The position numbers and the translations under genes were made by a program. A stretch of DNA of 64,000 nt, from NCBI GenBank assembly GCA_913064775.1, contig CAJYAD010000001.1, forward strand, positions 1 to 64,000, read 5' to 3'. Shown one piece after another: positions 27,816-37,230 of this stretch; positions within the stretch are counted from its first letter, which is position 1; each line of letters opens with the position of its first letter. The DNA is from an uncultured Albidovulum sp. Its GTDB lineage: Bacteria > Pseudomonadota > Alphaproteobacteria > Rhodobacterales > Rhodobacteraceae. A model generated the notes under the pieces. That model saw nothing but the letters and a program-made list of their open reading frames with translations, ran no database searches and was not told the origin of the DNA.

Positions 27816-28322
27816 GTGGCGCGCAAGTTCGTAGGCAGATTCGAGCAGAAGGTGGACGGCAAGGGCCGTGTTTCCATCCCGGCCTCGTTTCGCCGTGTGG
27901 TCGAGACCTCCGACCCCGCCTGGGTGCCCGGCGCCCGCCCCACGCTCAACATCGCATATGGTGAGGACGGCCGCCCCTATCTGGAAGGGTATTCGGTCGA
28001 GGGCCTGTCCGAGATGCACGACCAGATCGACCAGCTCCCCCCCGGATCCGACGCGCGCGAGGTCATGGAAGACCTCTATTATTCCTGCGTGCAGGAATTC
28101 GCGGTCGACGACGACGGGCGCATCGTGCTGTCGAAGGATCTGCGCGACCGCATCGGCATCGACGGCGAGGCGCTGTTCCTGGCCAAGGGCAACCGCTTCG
28201 AGATCTGGGCACCCGAGGTGCACAAGACCCGACGCGCCAGCCGCACCCGCGAATTCCTGGCCAGTCAGGGCGAGGATTTCAACCCGCACGCCCTGCTGGC
28301 CGCCGCGAAAGGGCAGGGATGA
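27816..28322 (+). CDS. mraZ: Division/cell wall cluster transcriptional regulator MraZ
   Basis: A 168-residue DNA-binding protein, slightly longer than E. coli MraZ (152), with two SpoVT-AbrB beta domains: [20 protein letters not shown] near the start and [20 protein letters not shown] around residue 90. It usually represses its own cluster. The start is taken as GTG at 27816, because the family begins just before KFVGRFEQK and the upstream frame (to 27690) crosses the leader terminator. GAAGGGG lies about 12 bases upstream. The stop overlaps the rsmH start. Confidence 0.93.
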   Translation: MARKFVGRFEQKVDGKGRVSIPASFRRVVETSDPAWVPGARPTLNIAYGEDGRPYLEGYSVEGLSEMHDQIDQLPPGSDAREVMEDLYYSCVQEFAVDDDGRIVLSKDLRDRIGIDGEALFLAKGNRFEIWAPEVHKTRRASRTREFLASQGEDFNPHALLAAAKGQG

Positions 28323-29335
28323 TGGAGGCCCGGTCCTCCGCCCCGCATGTCCCCGTTCTTCTGCGTCCCCTGCTTGCGGCCGTGGCCCCGGTTTCGGGCG
28401 CCTGGATCGACGGCACCTTCGGCGCGGGCGGCTATGCGCGCGGCCTGCTGGAGGCCGGCGCCGATCTGGTGATCGGCATCGACCGCGATCCCCTGGCGCT
28501 GGAGATGGCACAAGCCTGGGCCGGCGACTACGGCGACCGGCTGCGGCTGGAGCGCGGCACATTCTCGCAGATGGACGAACTGGCGGGCGCGCAGGTCGAG
28601 GGCGTGGTGCTCGACCTTGGCGTGTCGTCGATGCAGCTTGACCGGGCCGAGCGCGGCTTTTCCTTCATGCGCGACGGCCCGCTCGACATGCGGATGAGCC
28701 AGGAAGGCCCCTCGGCCGCGGATCTGGTCGCGACCGCCGATGAGGCCGAGCTGGCCGATATCCTTTACCATTTCGGCGAAGAGCGTGCTTCGCGTCGGAT
28801 CGCCCGGGCGATCGTCGCGGCCCGTGCCGAGGTCGAGATCAAGACCACGCTGCAACTGGCCGGTATCGTTGAGAAATGCCTGCCCAGGCCGAAGCCGGGG
28901 CAAAGCCATCCCGCGACCCGGTCGTTCCAGGCGATCCGGATCGCGGTGAATGCCGAATTCGACGAGCTGGTCGATGGGCTGGAGGCCGCCGAGCGCGCGC
29001 TGAAGCCCGGCGGGCGGTTGGCGGTGGTGACCTTCCATTCGCTTGAGGACCGGGTCGTCAAGCGCTTCTTGCAATTGCGCGCGGGTCAGGCGGGCAATGC
29101 CAACCGCTATGCGCCGCAGCCCGAAGAGGACGCGCCGCGTTTCACCCTGATGACGCGCCGCGCGGTGGCCCCGGATGACGGCGAGATGGCCGAAAACCCT
29201 CGCGCGCGTTCGGCCAAGCTGCGGATCGCTTCGCGCACCGAGGCGCCGGCCGGGCCGGTCGACCGCAGCCGCCTGGGCCTGCCGGGGCTGACACGTACCG
29301 ACGCGCGCCAGAGCGGCAGAAAGGGGCGGGGCTGA
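28319..29335 (+). CDS. rsmH: 16S rRNA (cytosine(1402)-N(4))-methyltransferase
   Basis: SAM-dependent methyltransferase (formerly MraW) that modifies C1402 of 16S rRNA. The 338 residues show [13 protein letters not shown], the SAM loop [48 protein letters not shown] and the C-terminal [15 protein letters not shown]. It overlaps mraZ by four bases (ATGA); a second ATG follows immediately. The final codon overlaps ftsL by one base. All marks of an intact enzyme are present. Confidence 0.96.
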   Translation: MMEARSSAPHVPVLLRPLLAAVAPVSGAWIDGTFGAGGYARGLLEAGADLVIGIDRDPLALEMAQAWAGDYGDRLRLERGTFSQMDELAGAQVEGVVLDLGVSSMQLDRAERGFSFMRDGPLDMRMSQEGPSAADLVATADEAELADILYHFGEERASRRIARAIVAARAEVEIKTTLQLAGIVEKCLPRPKPGQSHPATRSFQAIRIAVNAEFDELVDGLEAAERALKPGGRLAVVTFHSLEDRVVKRFLQLRAGQAGNANRYAPQPEEDAPRFTLMTRRAVAPDDGEMAENPRARSAKLRIASRTEAPAGPVDRSRLGLPGLTRTDARQSGRKGRG

Positions 29336-29757
29336 TGCGTAACCTTCTGTATGCCCTCACCGCGCTGGCCGTGATGGGCCTGGTGTTCTGGGCCTACCGC
29401 GAGAATTACGGAACGCAAAAGGCGCTGAAGCAGGTCACCAAGCTGCAGACCGAGATCGCCGGGCTGAAGGAAAACCTTGGCATGCAGCGCGCGGAATGGG
29501 CCTTCCTCAACCGCCCCTCGCGGCTGCGCGAACTGGCGCTTTTGAACTTCGACAAGCTGAAGCTGGTGCCGATGAGCCCCAATCAGTTCGGCGATGTCAG
29601 CCAGATCCCCTTTGCCCCGCCGCCCTCGTCCGATCCCGCCGGCGGCCCCGGCGCCGGCCCTGTGGCCAACACGGGCTCTAATACGGGCGCTGCCGATGCC
29701 GGTGGCGCGCGCGCGGTGCTCAACTCTCCCTCCGCGAAGCTAGGCCAGAAACCATGA
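29335..29757 (+). CDS. ftsL: Cell division protein FtsL
   Basis: Small bitopic inner-membrane division protein, 140 residues, that acts with FtsB and FtsQ to activate septal peptidoglycan synthesis. A short cytoplasmic start leads to one membrane helix (LLYALTALAVMGLVFWAY, residues 4-21) and a coiled-coil periplasmic segment (KQVTKLQTEIAGLKENLG). The tail from about residue 95 is Pro/Gly/Ala-rich and likely disordered, longer than in E. coli. Identity rests on topology and on its place between rsmH and ftsI, because FtsL sequence is poorly conserved. Confidence 0.9.
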   Translation: MRNLLYALTALAVMGLVFWAYRENYGTQKALKQVTKLQTEIAGLKENLGMQRAEWAFLNRPSRLRELALLNFDKLKLVPMSPNQFGDVSQIPFAPPPSSDPAGGPGAGPVANTGSNTGAADAGGARAVLNSPSAKLGQKP

Positions 29758-31553
29758 CCCGCACCCCCCTCCGCCCGCTGGCACGCGTTCTTTCGGCCCG
29801 GGCCCGGGGCGAGAACCCCGACGTGATCGAGCGCGAGAATATCCACGCCCGGCACGAGCAGATGCGCGACAAGCAGCGCCTGCGCGCGGAAGGGCGCCTT
29901 CTGGTGATGTGCGCCTTCTTCTTCATGGCCTTCATGGCGGTCGCCCTGCAGATGGAGGTGGTCTCGTCTTCCGACCCGACCGAGCCGCGCGCGGCGGGCG
30001 CGGGCAGCGGTGCGGCGGTGGCGGATGCGCGCATCCTCAACCAGCGCGCCGATATCGTCGATCGCAATGGCAATATTCTGGCCACCAACATGGCCACCTA
30101 TTCGCTTTACGCCCAGCCGCAGCAGATGATCGACCCGGTGCGCGTGGCCAAGGATCTGAAGACTGTCTTCCCCGAGTTGGACGAGGCGCGCTTGGTGCGT
30201 CAGTTCACCGGCAACCGCACCTTCGTATGGATCCGCAAGCAGCTGTCGCCCGAGCAGATGCAGAAGGTGCATGACATCGGCTCTCCGGGTCTGTTGTTCG
30301 GCCCGCGCGAGATGCGGCTTTATCCCAACGGGCATCTGGCCTCGCATATCCTGGGCGGCGTGCGCTACGGACGCGAGGGGGTGGATTCGGCCGAACTGGT
30401 GGGCGTCGGCGGGATCGAGAAGGTCTATGACAAATGGCTGCGCGACCCGGCCAATGGCGGCAAGCAGCTGGTGCTGTCGCTGGATCTGACGGCCGAGGCG
30501 ACGGTGCGCGAAGTGCTGAAGACCGGCATGAAGATGATGAATGCCAAGGGCGCCGCCGCGATCTTGATGAACGCCAACACCGGCGAGATCGTGGCGATGA
30601 CCTCGCTGCCCGATTTCAATCCCAACCGCCGCCCGGCGGCGGTGCCCAGCGTGCATCCGGGCGATTCGCCATTGTTCAACCGCGCGGTGCAGGGGCTTTA
30701 TGAGCTGGGTTCGACCTTCAAGCTGTTCGCCCTGGCGCAGGCGCTGCAGCTGGGCCTTGTCACCCCCCAAACGGTGATCGACACCAAGCCGTTCCGCATC
30801 GGTGGCTTCCTGATCCACGATTTCCACGATTACGGCAGCAAGCTGAGCGTCACCAAGATCATGGTGGAAAGCTCCAACATCGGGGCGGCGCGGATCGCCC
30901 AGATGATCGGCCCGGCGCGCCAGGAAGCCTTCCTCAGGACGCTGGGCCTGCTGTCGCCCACCGGGGTGCAGTTGATCGAGGCCGAGGGCGCCAGGCCCCT
31001 GGCGCCGGCGAAATGGACCGAAGTGGCCTCGACCACGATCGCCTATGGGCACGGGCTGGCGGTCAGCCCGCTGAACCTGGCCGTGGCCTATGCCTCGATC
31101 CTGAATGGCGGGCACCGGGTCTATCCCTCGCTGATCCAGACCGATCATCCGAAGATCGGGCCGCAGATCATCTCGCCGCAGGTGTCTGCCACCGCCCGTG
31201 CCATCCTGCGCAAGGTGGTGACCGAAGGCACCGCCACGATGGCCGACGTCAAGGGCTATGACGTGGCCGGCAAGACCGGCACCGCCGACAAGCCCGACCC
31301 TCAGGGCGGCTATTATCACGACAAGGTGGTGTCCACCTTCGCCGGCGCCTTCCCGGCGAATGATCCGAAATATGTGCTGGTGGTGATGCTGGATGAGCCC
31401 TCGGACAACATCGGCAGCCATCCCAAGCGCACCGCCGGCTGGACCGCGGTGCCCGTGGCGGCCGAGATCATCCGCCGCGTCGCGCCGCTGCTGGGGATGC
31501 GGCCACAAGTTGAAACCACCTCGCTGAATGGCTTAAAGATCGCCCAGAATTAA
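29754..31553 (+). CDS. ftsI: Septal peptidoglycan transpeptidase FtsI (PBP3)
   Basis: Class B penicillin-binding protein of 599 residues that cross-links septal peptidoglycan. The N-terminus is cytoplasmic, with a membrane helix near 50-68 (LLVMCAFFFMAFMAVALQ). The dimerisation/pedestal part opens LNQRADIVDRNGNILATN. Transpeptidase motifs are complete: SxxK with Ser320 (GSTFKLF), SSN at 373-375, and KTGTA at 507-511. Its ATG overlaps ftsL by four bases. The start MTRTPLRPLARVL is basic, as in other alphaproteobacteria. The partner FtsW is encoded further down the cluster. Confidence 0.96.
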   Translation: MTRTPLRPLARVLSARARGENPDVIERENIHARHEQMRDKQRLRAEGRLLVMCAFFFMAFMAVALQMEVVSSSDPTEPRAAGAGSGAAVADARILNQRADIVDRNGNILATNMATYSLYAQPQQMIDPVRVAKDLKTVFPELDEARLVRQFTGNRTFVWIRKQLSPEQMQKVHDIGSPGLLFGPREMRLYPNGHLASHILGGVRYGREGVDSAELVGVGGIEKVYDKWLRDPANGGKQLVLSLDLTAEATVREVLKTGMKMMNAKGAAAILMNANTGEIVAMTSLPDFNPNRRPAAVPSVHPGDSPLFNRAVQGLYELGSTFKLFALAQALQLGLVTPQTVIDTKPFRIGGFLIHDFHDYGSKLSVTKIMVESSNIGAARIAQMIGPARQEAFLRTLGLLSPTGVQLIEAEGARPLAPAKWTEVASTTIAYGHGLAVSPLNLAVAYASILNGGHRVYPSLIQTDHPKIGPQIISPQVSATARAILRKVVTEGTATMADVKGYDVAGKTGTADKPDPQGGYYHDKVVSTFAGAFPANDPKYVLVVMLDEPSDNIGSHPKRTAGWTAVPVAAEIIRRVAPLLGMRPQVETTSLNGLKIAQN

Positions 31554-31576
31554 GCGCATCCGGAAGGGGCCTTGCG

Positions 31577-33067
31577 ATGGCGGCACAAGATCCGACGAAA
31601 AGCCTGGCCCAGCTGGGTCTGACCGCGCGCGGCGGGCGCGAGGCGGCGATCAGCGGCCTTGCCGTCGACAGCCGCGGGGTCGAGCCCGGCAATCTCTTTG
31701 CGGCGCTGCCCGGCAGCCGCGCGCACGGGATCTCGTTTCTGGACAAGGCGCTGAGCCTCGGCGCGGGCGCGGTGCTGACCGACCCGCAGGGCGCCCGGCA
31801 GGCGGCCGTGGCGCTGGCGGCGGCGGACATCCCCGTCGTCGTGGCCGAGGATCCGCGTCAGGCGCTGGCGATGGCGGCGGCGCTGTGGTTCGGCGCCCAG
31901 CCGCAGGTGATGGTCGCGGTGACCGGCACCAACGGCAAGACCTCGGTCGCCACCTTCACCCGCCAGATTTGGAATGAGCTGGGGCTGATGGCGATCAACC
32001 TTGGCACGACCGGCATCGAGGGCAGCTGGACCGCCCCCCTGCACCACACCACGCCCGAGCCGATCACCCTGCACCGCGCGCTGGCGCAGGCGGCGGCGGC
32101 GGGCATCACCCATGCGGCGATGGAGGCCTCGTCCCACGGGCTGGATCAGCGGCGGCTGGACGGGGTGGATCTGGCGGCGGCGGGGTTCACCAATTTCACC
32201 CAGGATCACCTGGATTATCACGCCACCTTTGACGCCTATTTCGCGGCCAAGGCCGGTCTTTTCGACCGGGTGCTGCCCCAGGAAGGGCGCGCGGTGATCA
32301 ATGTCGACGACATTCGCGGCGTCGAGATGCGTCAGGTCGCCAAGCTGCGCGGCCAGACGGTGCTGAACGTGGGCCGGTCCGCGGGCTGCGAATTGCGCAT
32401 CCTGAACCAGCGATTCGATGCCACCGGGCAGGATCTGCGCTTTGCCTGGGACGGGACGGCGCATCAGGTGCGGCTGGGGCTGATCGGCGGCTTTCAGGCC
32501 GAGAATGTGATGCTGGCAGCCGGTCTGGCGATCGCCAGCGGCGAACCGGCCGAGGCCGTCTTTGATGTGCTGCCGCGCCTGACCACGGTGCGCGGGCGGA
32601 TGCAGCATGTGGCGACGCGGGCCAATGGCGCGCCGGTCTTCGTCGATTACGCCCATACGCCGGATGCGGTGGAAACCGCGCTGAAGGCGCTGCGCCCGCA
32701 TGTGATGGGCCGGCTGGTGGTGGTGATGGGGGCAGGCGGCGACCGCGACCGAACCAAACGCCCGCTGATGGGCCGCGCCGCCGCCGAGAACGCCGATCTG
32801 GTGATCGTGACCGACGACAACCCGCGCTCGGAAGATCCCGAGACGATCCGCGCGGCGATCCTGGCGGCCTGCCCCGGCGCGCGCGAGGTCGGCGACCGGG
32901 CCGAGGCGATCCTGCGCGGCGCCGATGCGCTGGGCCCGGGCGATGCGCTCTTGATCGCTGGCAAGGGCCATGAAAGCGGCCAGATCGTGGGCGACATGGT
33001 CTATCCGTTCGACGATGCCGAACAGGCCAGCGTCGCCGTCGCCGCGCTGGAAGGGAAGCTGGCATGA
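31577..33067 (+). CDS. murE: UDP-MurNAc-L-Ala-D-Glu--meso-DAP ligase
   Basis: Mur ligase that adds the third residue of the peptide stem in the cytoplasm. The 496 residues include the ATP loop VTGTNGKTSVATFTRQ, GTTGIEGSW, NFTQDHLDYHATFDAYFAAK and the C-terminal DYAHTPDAVETALKAL. The DNPR motif in VTDDNPRSEDPETI marks meso-diaminopimelate rather than lysine specificity, as expected for Gram-negatives. The gene starts 23 bases after ftsI and overlaps murF by four. Confidence 0.97.
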   Translation: MAAQDPTKSLAQLGLTARGGREAAISGLAVDSRGVEPGNLFAALPGSRAHGISFLDKALSLGAGAVLTDPQGARQAAVALAAADIPVVVAEDPRQALAMAAALWFGAQPQVMVAVTGTNGKTSVATFTRQIWNELGLMAINLGTTGIEGSWTAPLHHTTPEPITLHRALAQAAAAGITHAAMEASSHGLDQRRLDGVDLAAAGFTNFTQDHLDYHATFDAYFAAKAGLFDRVLPQEGRAVINVDDIRGVEMRQVAKLRGQTVLNVGRSAGCELRILNQRFDATGQDLRFAWDGTAHQVRLGLIGGFQAENVMLAAGLAIASGEPAEAVFDVLPRLTTVRGRMQHVATRANGAPVFVDYAHTPDAVETALKALRPHVMGRLVVVMGAGGDRDRTKRPLMGRAAAENADLVIVTDDNPRSEDPETIRAAILAACPGAREVGDRAEAILRGADALGPGDALLIAGKGHESGQIVGDMVYPFDDAEQASVAVAALEGKLA

Positions 33068-34512
33068 GTGCGCTCTGGACTGCGGCCGAGGCCGCCGCTG
33101 CCACTCAGGGCCGTGCGACATGCGATTTCACCGCCAGCGGCGTGTCGATCGACACCCGCACGCTGGCGCCGGGCGATCTGTTCGTGGCGCTCACGGATCT
33201 TCGCGACGGCCATGATTTCGTGGCCCAGGCCTTGCAAAAGGGCGCCGCCGCCGCGCTGGTCAGCCGCATCCCCGAGGGCGTGGCCGAGGACGCGCCGCTG
33301 CTGGTCGTCGATGACGTGCTGGCGGCGCTGGAAAAGCTGGGCGCGGCGGGGCGGGCGCGGACGCGGGCGCAGGTTGTGGCGGTCACCGGCTCGGTTGGCA
33401 AGACCTCGACCAAGGAGATGCTGCGCGCGGTACTGGCCGGGCAGGGGCGCGTGCATGCCGCCGAGGCCAGCTACAACAACCATTGGGGCGTGCCGCTGAC
33501 GCTGGCGCGGATGCCGGAGGAGAGCGATTTCGCGGTGATCGAGATCGGCATGAACCACCCCGGAGAGATCGCGCCGCTGGCCCGGCTTGCCCGGCCGCAT
33601 GTGGCGATGATCACCACCGTCGCGGCGGCGCATCTGGAAGCTTTTGAAAGCATCGAGGCGATCGCGCGTGAAAAGGCCGCGATCGTTCAGGGGTTGGAGC
33701 CGGGCGGTGCGGCGGTGCTGCCCGCCGATCTGGCGGTGACGCCGATCCTGACCGGGGCCGCCACGGGCGCGGGCGCGAGGATCATCCTGTTCGGCGCTGA
33801 AAAGACAGCCGATTTCCGTTTGGATGAGGTCCGCCTTTGCCGCGATGCCACGGTCGTGCAGGCCCGGGCGCGGGGCGCTTCGCTGCTGTACAAGGTGCGC
33901 TCCGCCGGGCGCCATTTCGCGGTGAACGCGCTGGGCGCGCTGGCGGTGGCCGAGGCGCTGGGTCTTGATCTGGCGGTCGCGGCGCTGGACATCGGCCAAT
34001 GGCGGCCCCCCGCGGGGCGCGGCAAGCGCGAGCGGATCGTGATGGATGTGGTCCAGGACCAGATGGCCTTCGATCTGATCGACGACGCCTTCAACGCCAA
34101 TCCCGCCTCGATGGCGGCGGCGCTGGACGTGCTGATCGCCGCCGAACCCGAGCACGGCATCGGCCGCGTGGCCGAAGGCCGCCGCATCGCGATCCTCGGC
34201 GACATGCTGGAACTGGGCCCGGAAGAGGACCTGATGCACCTTGCCATCGCACGCCACCCGGGGCTGGAGGCGATCCACACGATCCATTGCGTCGGCCCCA
34301 GGATGCGGGGCCTCTGGGCCTCGTTGCCGCGGGGCCAGCGCGGCGAATGGCACGATACGGCCGCCGAACTTGCCGCCCGGGCGCATCATCTGGTCGACGC
34401 CGGCGATGTTGTGCTGATCAAGGGCTCGAAAGGCTCGAAGGTCAGCCTTGTGGTTGACGCGCTGCGCAAATTACGCCAAGCGGACGCCACCCCAAGCCAA
34501 GGACCCCTCTGA
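33064..34512 (+). CDS. murF: UDP-MurNAc-tripeptide--D-Ala-D-Ala ligase
   Basis: Last cytoplasmic Mur ligase, adding D-Ala-D-Ala to the UDP-MurNAc-tripeptide. The 482 residues have GVSIDTRTLAPGDLFVAL at the uridine-binding N-domain, the P-loop VTGSVGKTSTKEMLRAVL, ASYNNHWGVPLTLARM, VIEIGMNHPGEIAPLA and IDDAFNANPASMAAAL with ILGDMLELG. It overlaps murE by four bases (ATGA), and its stop abuts the mraY start directly. Confidence 0.97.
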   Translation: MSALWTAAEAAAATQGRATCDFTASGVSIDTRTLAPGDLFVALTDLRDGHDFVAQALQKGAAAALVSRIPEGVAEDAPLLVVDDVLAALEKLGAAGRARTRAQVVAVTGSVGKTSTKEMLRAVLAGQGRVHAAEASYNNHWGVPLTLARMPEESDFAVIEIGMNHPGEIAPLARLARPHVAMITTVAAAHLEAFESIEAIAREKAAIVQGLEPGGAAVLPADLAVTPILTGAATGAGARIILFGAEKTADFRLDEVRLCRDATVVQARARGASLLYKVRSAGRHFAVNALGALAVAEALGLDLAVAALDIGQWRPPAGRGKRERIVMDVVQDQMAFDLIDDAFNANPASMAAALDVLIAAEPEHGIGRVAEGRRIAILGDMLELGPEEDLMHLAIARHPGLEAIHTIHCVGPRMRGLWASLPRGQRGEWHDTAAELAARAHHLVDAGDVVLIKGSKGSKVSLVVDALRKLRQADATPSQGPL

Positions 34513-35595
34513 ATGCTCTACTGGCTGAGCGCCCTCTCGCACGGCGGCGACATCTTCAACCTGTTCCGCTACATCACCTTCCGGGCGGGCGGGGCATTCT
34601 TCACCGCGCTGATCTTCGGCTTCCTGTTCGGGCGGCCGCTGATCAATTTCCTGCGCCTGCGCCAGAAGAAGGGTCAGCCGATCCGCGACGACGGCCCGCA
34701 GACCCATTTCTCCAAGGCCGGCACGCCCACCATGGGCGGCGTGCTGATCCTGGGGGCGGTGGTGGTTTCCACCCTGCTCTGGGCGCGGCTCGACGTGACC
34801 TATGTCTGGCTGGTGATGGGCGTGACGCTGAGCTTCGGCCTGATCGGTTTCGCCGACGACTGGCAGAAGGTGACCAAGAACACCACCAAGGGCGTCTCCA
34901 GCCGGGTGCGATTCCTTCTGGGGCTGGCCATCGCGGGGGTGGCGACGGCGGTGGTGATGTGGGTGCAACCCGCTGATTTGTCCGGCGATCTTGCCGTGCC
35001 TGTGTTCAAGCGGGTGCTGATCCATCTGGGCTATTTCTACATCCCCTTCGGCATGATCGTGATCGTCGGCTCGGCCAATGCGGTGAACCTGACCGACGGG
35101 CTGGACGGCCTGGCGGTGATGCCGGTGATGATCGCCGCGGGCACGCTGGGGGTGATCGCCTATGTCGTGGGCAACGCGAATTTCGCCAATTACCTGGATC
35201 TGCATTTCGTGCCCGGCACTGGCGAACTGCTGGTCTTCGTCGCCGGTCTGATCGGCGGGGGGCTGGGCTTTCTGTGGTACAACGCGCCGCCCGCGGCGGT
35301 GTTCATGGGCGATACCGGCAGCCTCGCGCTGGGCGGCGCGCTGGGCGCCATCGCCGTCGCCACCAAGCATGAGATCGTGCTGGCCATCGTCGGTGGCCTC
35401 TTCGTGGTCGAGGCACTGAGCGTCATCATCCAGGTGCTCTACTTCAAGCGCACCGGCAAGCGGGTGTTCCTGATGGCGCCGATCCACCACCATTTCGAGA
35501 AGTTGGGCTGGGCCGAGCCGCAGATCGTCATCCGCTTCTGGATCATCAGCCTGATCCTGGCGCTGATCGGTCTGGCGACGCTGAAGCTGCGCTGA
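34513..35595 (+). CDS. mraY: Phospho-N-acetylmuramoyl-pentapeptide-transferase
   Basis: Polytopic inner-membrane enzyme, 360 residues and about ten helices, that makes lipid I on undecaprenyl phosphate. Conserved loops are [20 protein letters not shown] with [39 protein letters not shown] with the catalytic aspartates, [15 protein letters not shown] and [20 protein letters not shown]. The ATG follows the murF stop without a gap. After it the dense packing breaks: a 279-base gap and a histidine kinase gene come before murD. Confidence 0.97.
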   Translation: MLYWLSALSHGGDIFNLFRYITFRAGGAFFTALIFGFLFGRPLINFLRLRQKKGQPIRDDGPQTHFSKAGTPTMGGVLILGAVVVSTLLWARLDVTYVWLVMGVTLSFGLIGFADDWQKVTKNTTKGVSSRVRFLLGLAIAGVATAVVMWVQPADLSGDLAVPVFKRVLIHLGYFYIPFGMIVIVGSANAVNLTDGLDGLAVMPVMIAAGTLGVIAYVVGNANFANYLDLHFVPGTGELLVFVAGLIGGGLGFLWYNAPPAAVFMGDTGSLALGGALGAIAVATKHEIVLAIVGGLFVVEALSVIIQVLYFKRTGKRVFLMAPIHHHFEKLGWAEPQIVIRFWIISLILALIGLATLKLR

Positions 35596-35874
35596 CAGCC
35601 TTTCACCGGGCCGTTCCCGTTCTGGCCTGGGCGGGACCGGGATCATGGCGGGTGCGGCGTGCTCTCCTGACTGCGGCGGGATTGTGGCCGTTGCGCAACG
35701 AATAGGCACATTCGAGGAACTGCATACACTTATTGCTGAGAAAGCGATGCGTAGCTGCGACACTCGGCGCTTTCGTGCCGTTTGGCATTGGCCTTTCGGG
35801 CATGTGGCGCAACAGTGCGCCCGTGTCTATTTAAGTGACCTTCTGTAACCATTCTTCATTCGAAAGGTTTCGAT
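35596..35874. other. Gap between mraY and the histidine kinase gene
   Basis: No gene is supported. The gap probably holds the kinase promoter. TTGCGCAACGAATAGGCA (about 35692) and the AT-rich stretch TATTTAAGTGACCTTCTGTAA (35828-35848) are notable but give no clear -35/-10 pair. Confidence 0.35.
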
Positions 35875-37020
35875 GTGCAAAGTGATCCGGAAGTCGGGGA
35901 CGACCGGCTAGCCCACGCGAGGGCGGCGGTGGCAGCATCTGAATTCAATCAGGCGGTGCTTGATACCGTTGCCGACGGCATCATCACGATCAGCAATGAC
36001 GGCCGTATCCGTTCGTTCAACAAGGCCTCCGAGAAGATTTTTGGCTACCGCTCATCCGAGATCGTGGGAAAGAACGTCGCGCTTCTGATGCCGCAATCCT
36101 TCGCGATGCGGCACGACCGATACCTTTCGGCCTATGCCGCCAGCGGCCAAAGCAAGGTGATCAACGAACGCCCCGAACTGGAGGGCAAGCGCAAGTCGGG
36201 CGATCTGTTCCCGATCGAGATCAGCGTGACCGAGGTCACCCATGCGGGCGAGCCGATCTTCGTCGGCGTGATCCGCGATATCACCGACCGCAAGCGCATG
36301 GACCGGATGAAGGCGGAATTCATCTCGACCGTCAGCCATGAGCTGCGTACGCCGCTGACCTCGATTTCGGGGGCGCTGTCGCTGATGCGCAGCAACGCCC
36401 TTGGCGGGTTGCCGCCGAAGATCGAGCATCTGGTCGAGATCGCCTTGCGCAATTGCACGCGGCTGTCGTCGCTGGTCAACGACCTGCTGGACATCGAGAA
36501 ACTGTCGAGCGGCAAGGTCACCTATCAGATGGAATTCTGGCGCATCGAGAAGCTGGTCTCGGATGCGGTCGACGACAACCTCGGCTTTGGCGAGACCTTC
36601 GGCGTGAAGATCCTGGCCGAGCTGGAAGGCTGCGAGCACGAGGTCTACGTCGACCGGCAGCGGTTCCTGCAGATCCTGGGCAATTTCATCTCGAACGCGG
36701 TGAAGTTCTCGCCCAAGGGCAATTCGGTGCAGCTCAAGGTCAATTGCTCGAATTCGGCGGTGCGGATTCTGGTGATCGACCAGGGCAGCGGCATCGCCAA
36801 GGAAAAGCACGACCGCCTGTTCAAGCGCTTCTCGCAGGTGGATTCGTCCGATATCCGCAAGGCCGGCGGTACCGGCCTGGGGCTGGCGATCACCAAGGAG
36901 CTGGCCGAACAGATGGGCGGCAAGACCGGGTTCGATTCCGACCTGGGCAAGGGCTCGACCTTCTGGGTCGAATTCCCGCTGGTCTCGCGCAGCAAGGTCG
37001 CGGTGCTGAAACCGCGCTAA
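35875..37020 (+). CDS. PAS domain sensor histidine kinase, inserted in the dcw cluster
   Basis: Soluble sensor kinase of 381 residues with no membrane helix. An N-terminal PAS domain (about 25-140: AVLDTVADGIITISNDGRI, FNKASEKIFGYRSSEIVG, VGVIRDITDRKRMD) leads to a HisKA domain with phospho-acceptor His155 in STVSHELRTPLTSISGALSL. The HATPase domain has FLQILGNFISNAVKFSPKG, IDQGSGIAKEKHDRLFKRFSQ and KAGGTGLGLAITKELAEQMG, so all catalytic boxes are present. The start is GTG at 35875 with AAAGG upstream; the ATG two bases earlier is out of frame. No response regulator lies nearby, so it is an orphan. Its position between mraY and murD is not part of the standard dcw order. The signal is unknown. 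Confidence 0.92.
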   Translation: MQSDPEVGDDRLAHARAAVAASEFNQAVLDTVADGIITISNDGRIRSFNKASEKIFGYRSSEIVGKNVALLMPQSFAMRHDRYLSAYAASGQSKVINERPELEGKRKSGDLFPIEISVTEVTHAGEPIFVGVIRDITDRKRMDRMKAEFISTVSHELRTPLTSISGALSLMRSNALGGLPPKIEHLVEIALRNCTRLSSLVNDLLDIEKLSSGKVTYQMEFWRIEKLVSDAVDDNLGFGETFGVKILAELEGCEHEVYVDRQRFLQILGNFISNAVKFSPKGNSVQLKVNCSNSAVRILVIDQGSGIAKEKHDRLFKRFSQVDSSDIRKAGGTGLGLAITKELAEQMGGKTGFDSDLGKGSTFWVEFPLVSRSKVAVLKPR

Positions 37021-37030
37021 GGCACGGCGC

Positions 37031-37098
37031 CGGGGGCTCAGCCCCCAGCCGCCACTACCGGGTCGCGCCGCGCCCTTCATCTTGGTCAAAATACTCCA
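37031..37098 (+). repeat. Dispersed hairpin repeat, divergent copy
   Basis: GGGGGCTCAGCCCCC (hairpin, 37032-37046) is followed some 30 bases later by CTTCATCTTGGTCAAAATAC-TCC, the AT core found in the other copies. Here the two parts are further apart. It lies between the histidine kinase and murD. Confidence 0.55.
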
Positions 37099-37230
37099 CG
37101 GCGTCGCAATCGGAGCGCGATCGGTCCGCGCGACCTTGGATGCGGCGTGTGAAACCCCCGTTGCCCGGTGTGGCCCTTGCGCTCGGGGGCGGCTCCGGGG
37201 CAAGGTCCGGGCCGAACTTTGGGGGCGCGC

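Noticed and set aside
35613-35848. Small open frames in both directions between mraY and the kinase
   Set aside because: No ribosome sites, no similarity, and composition close to non-coding.
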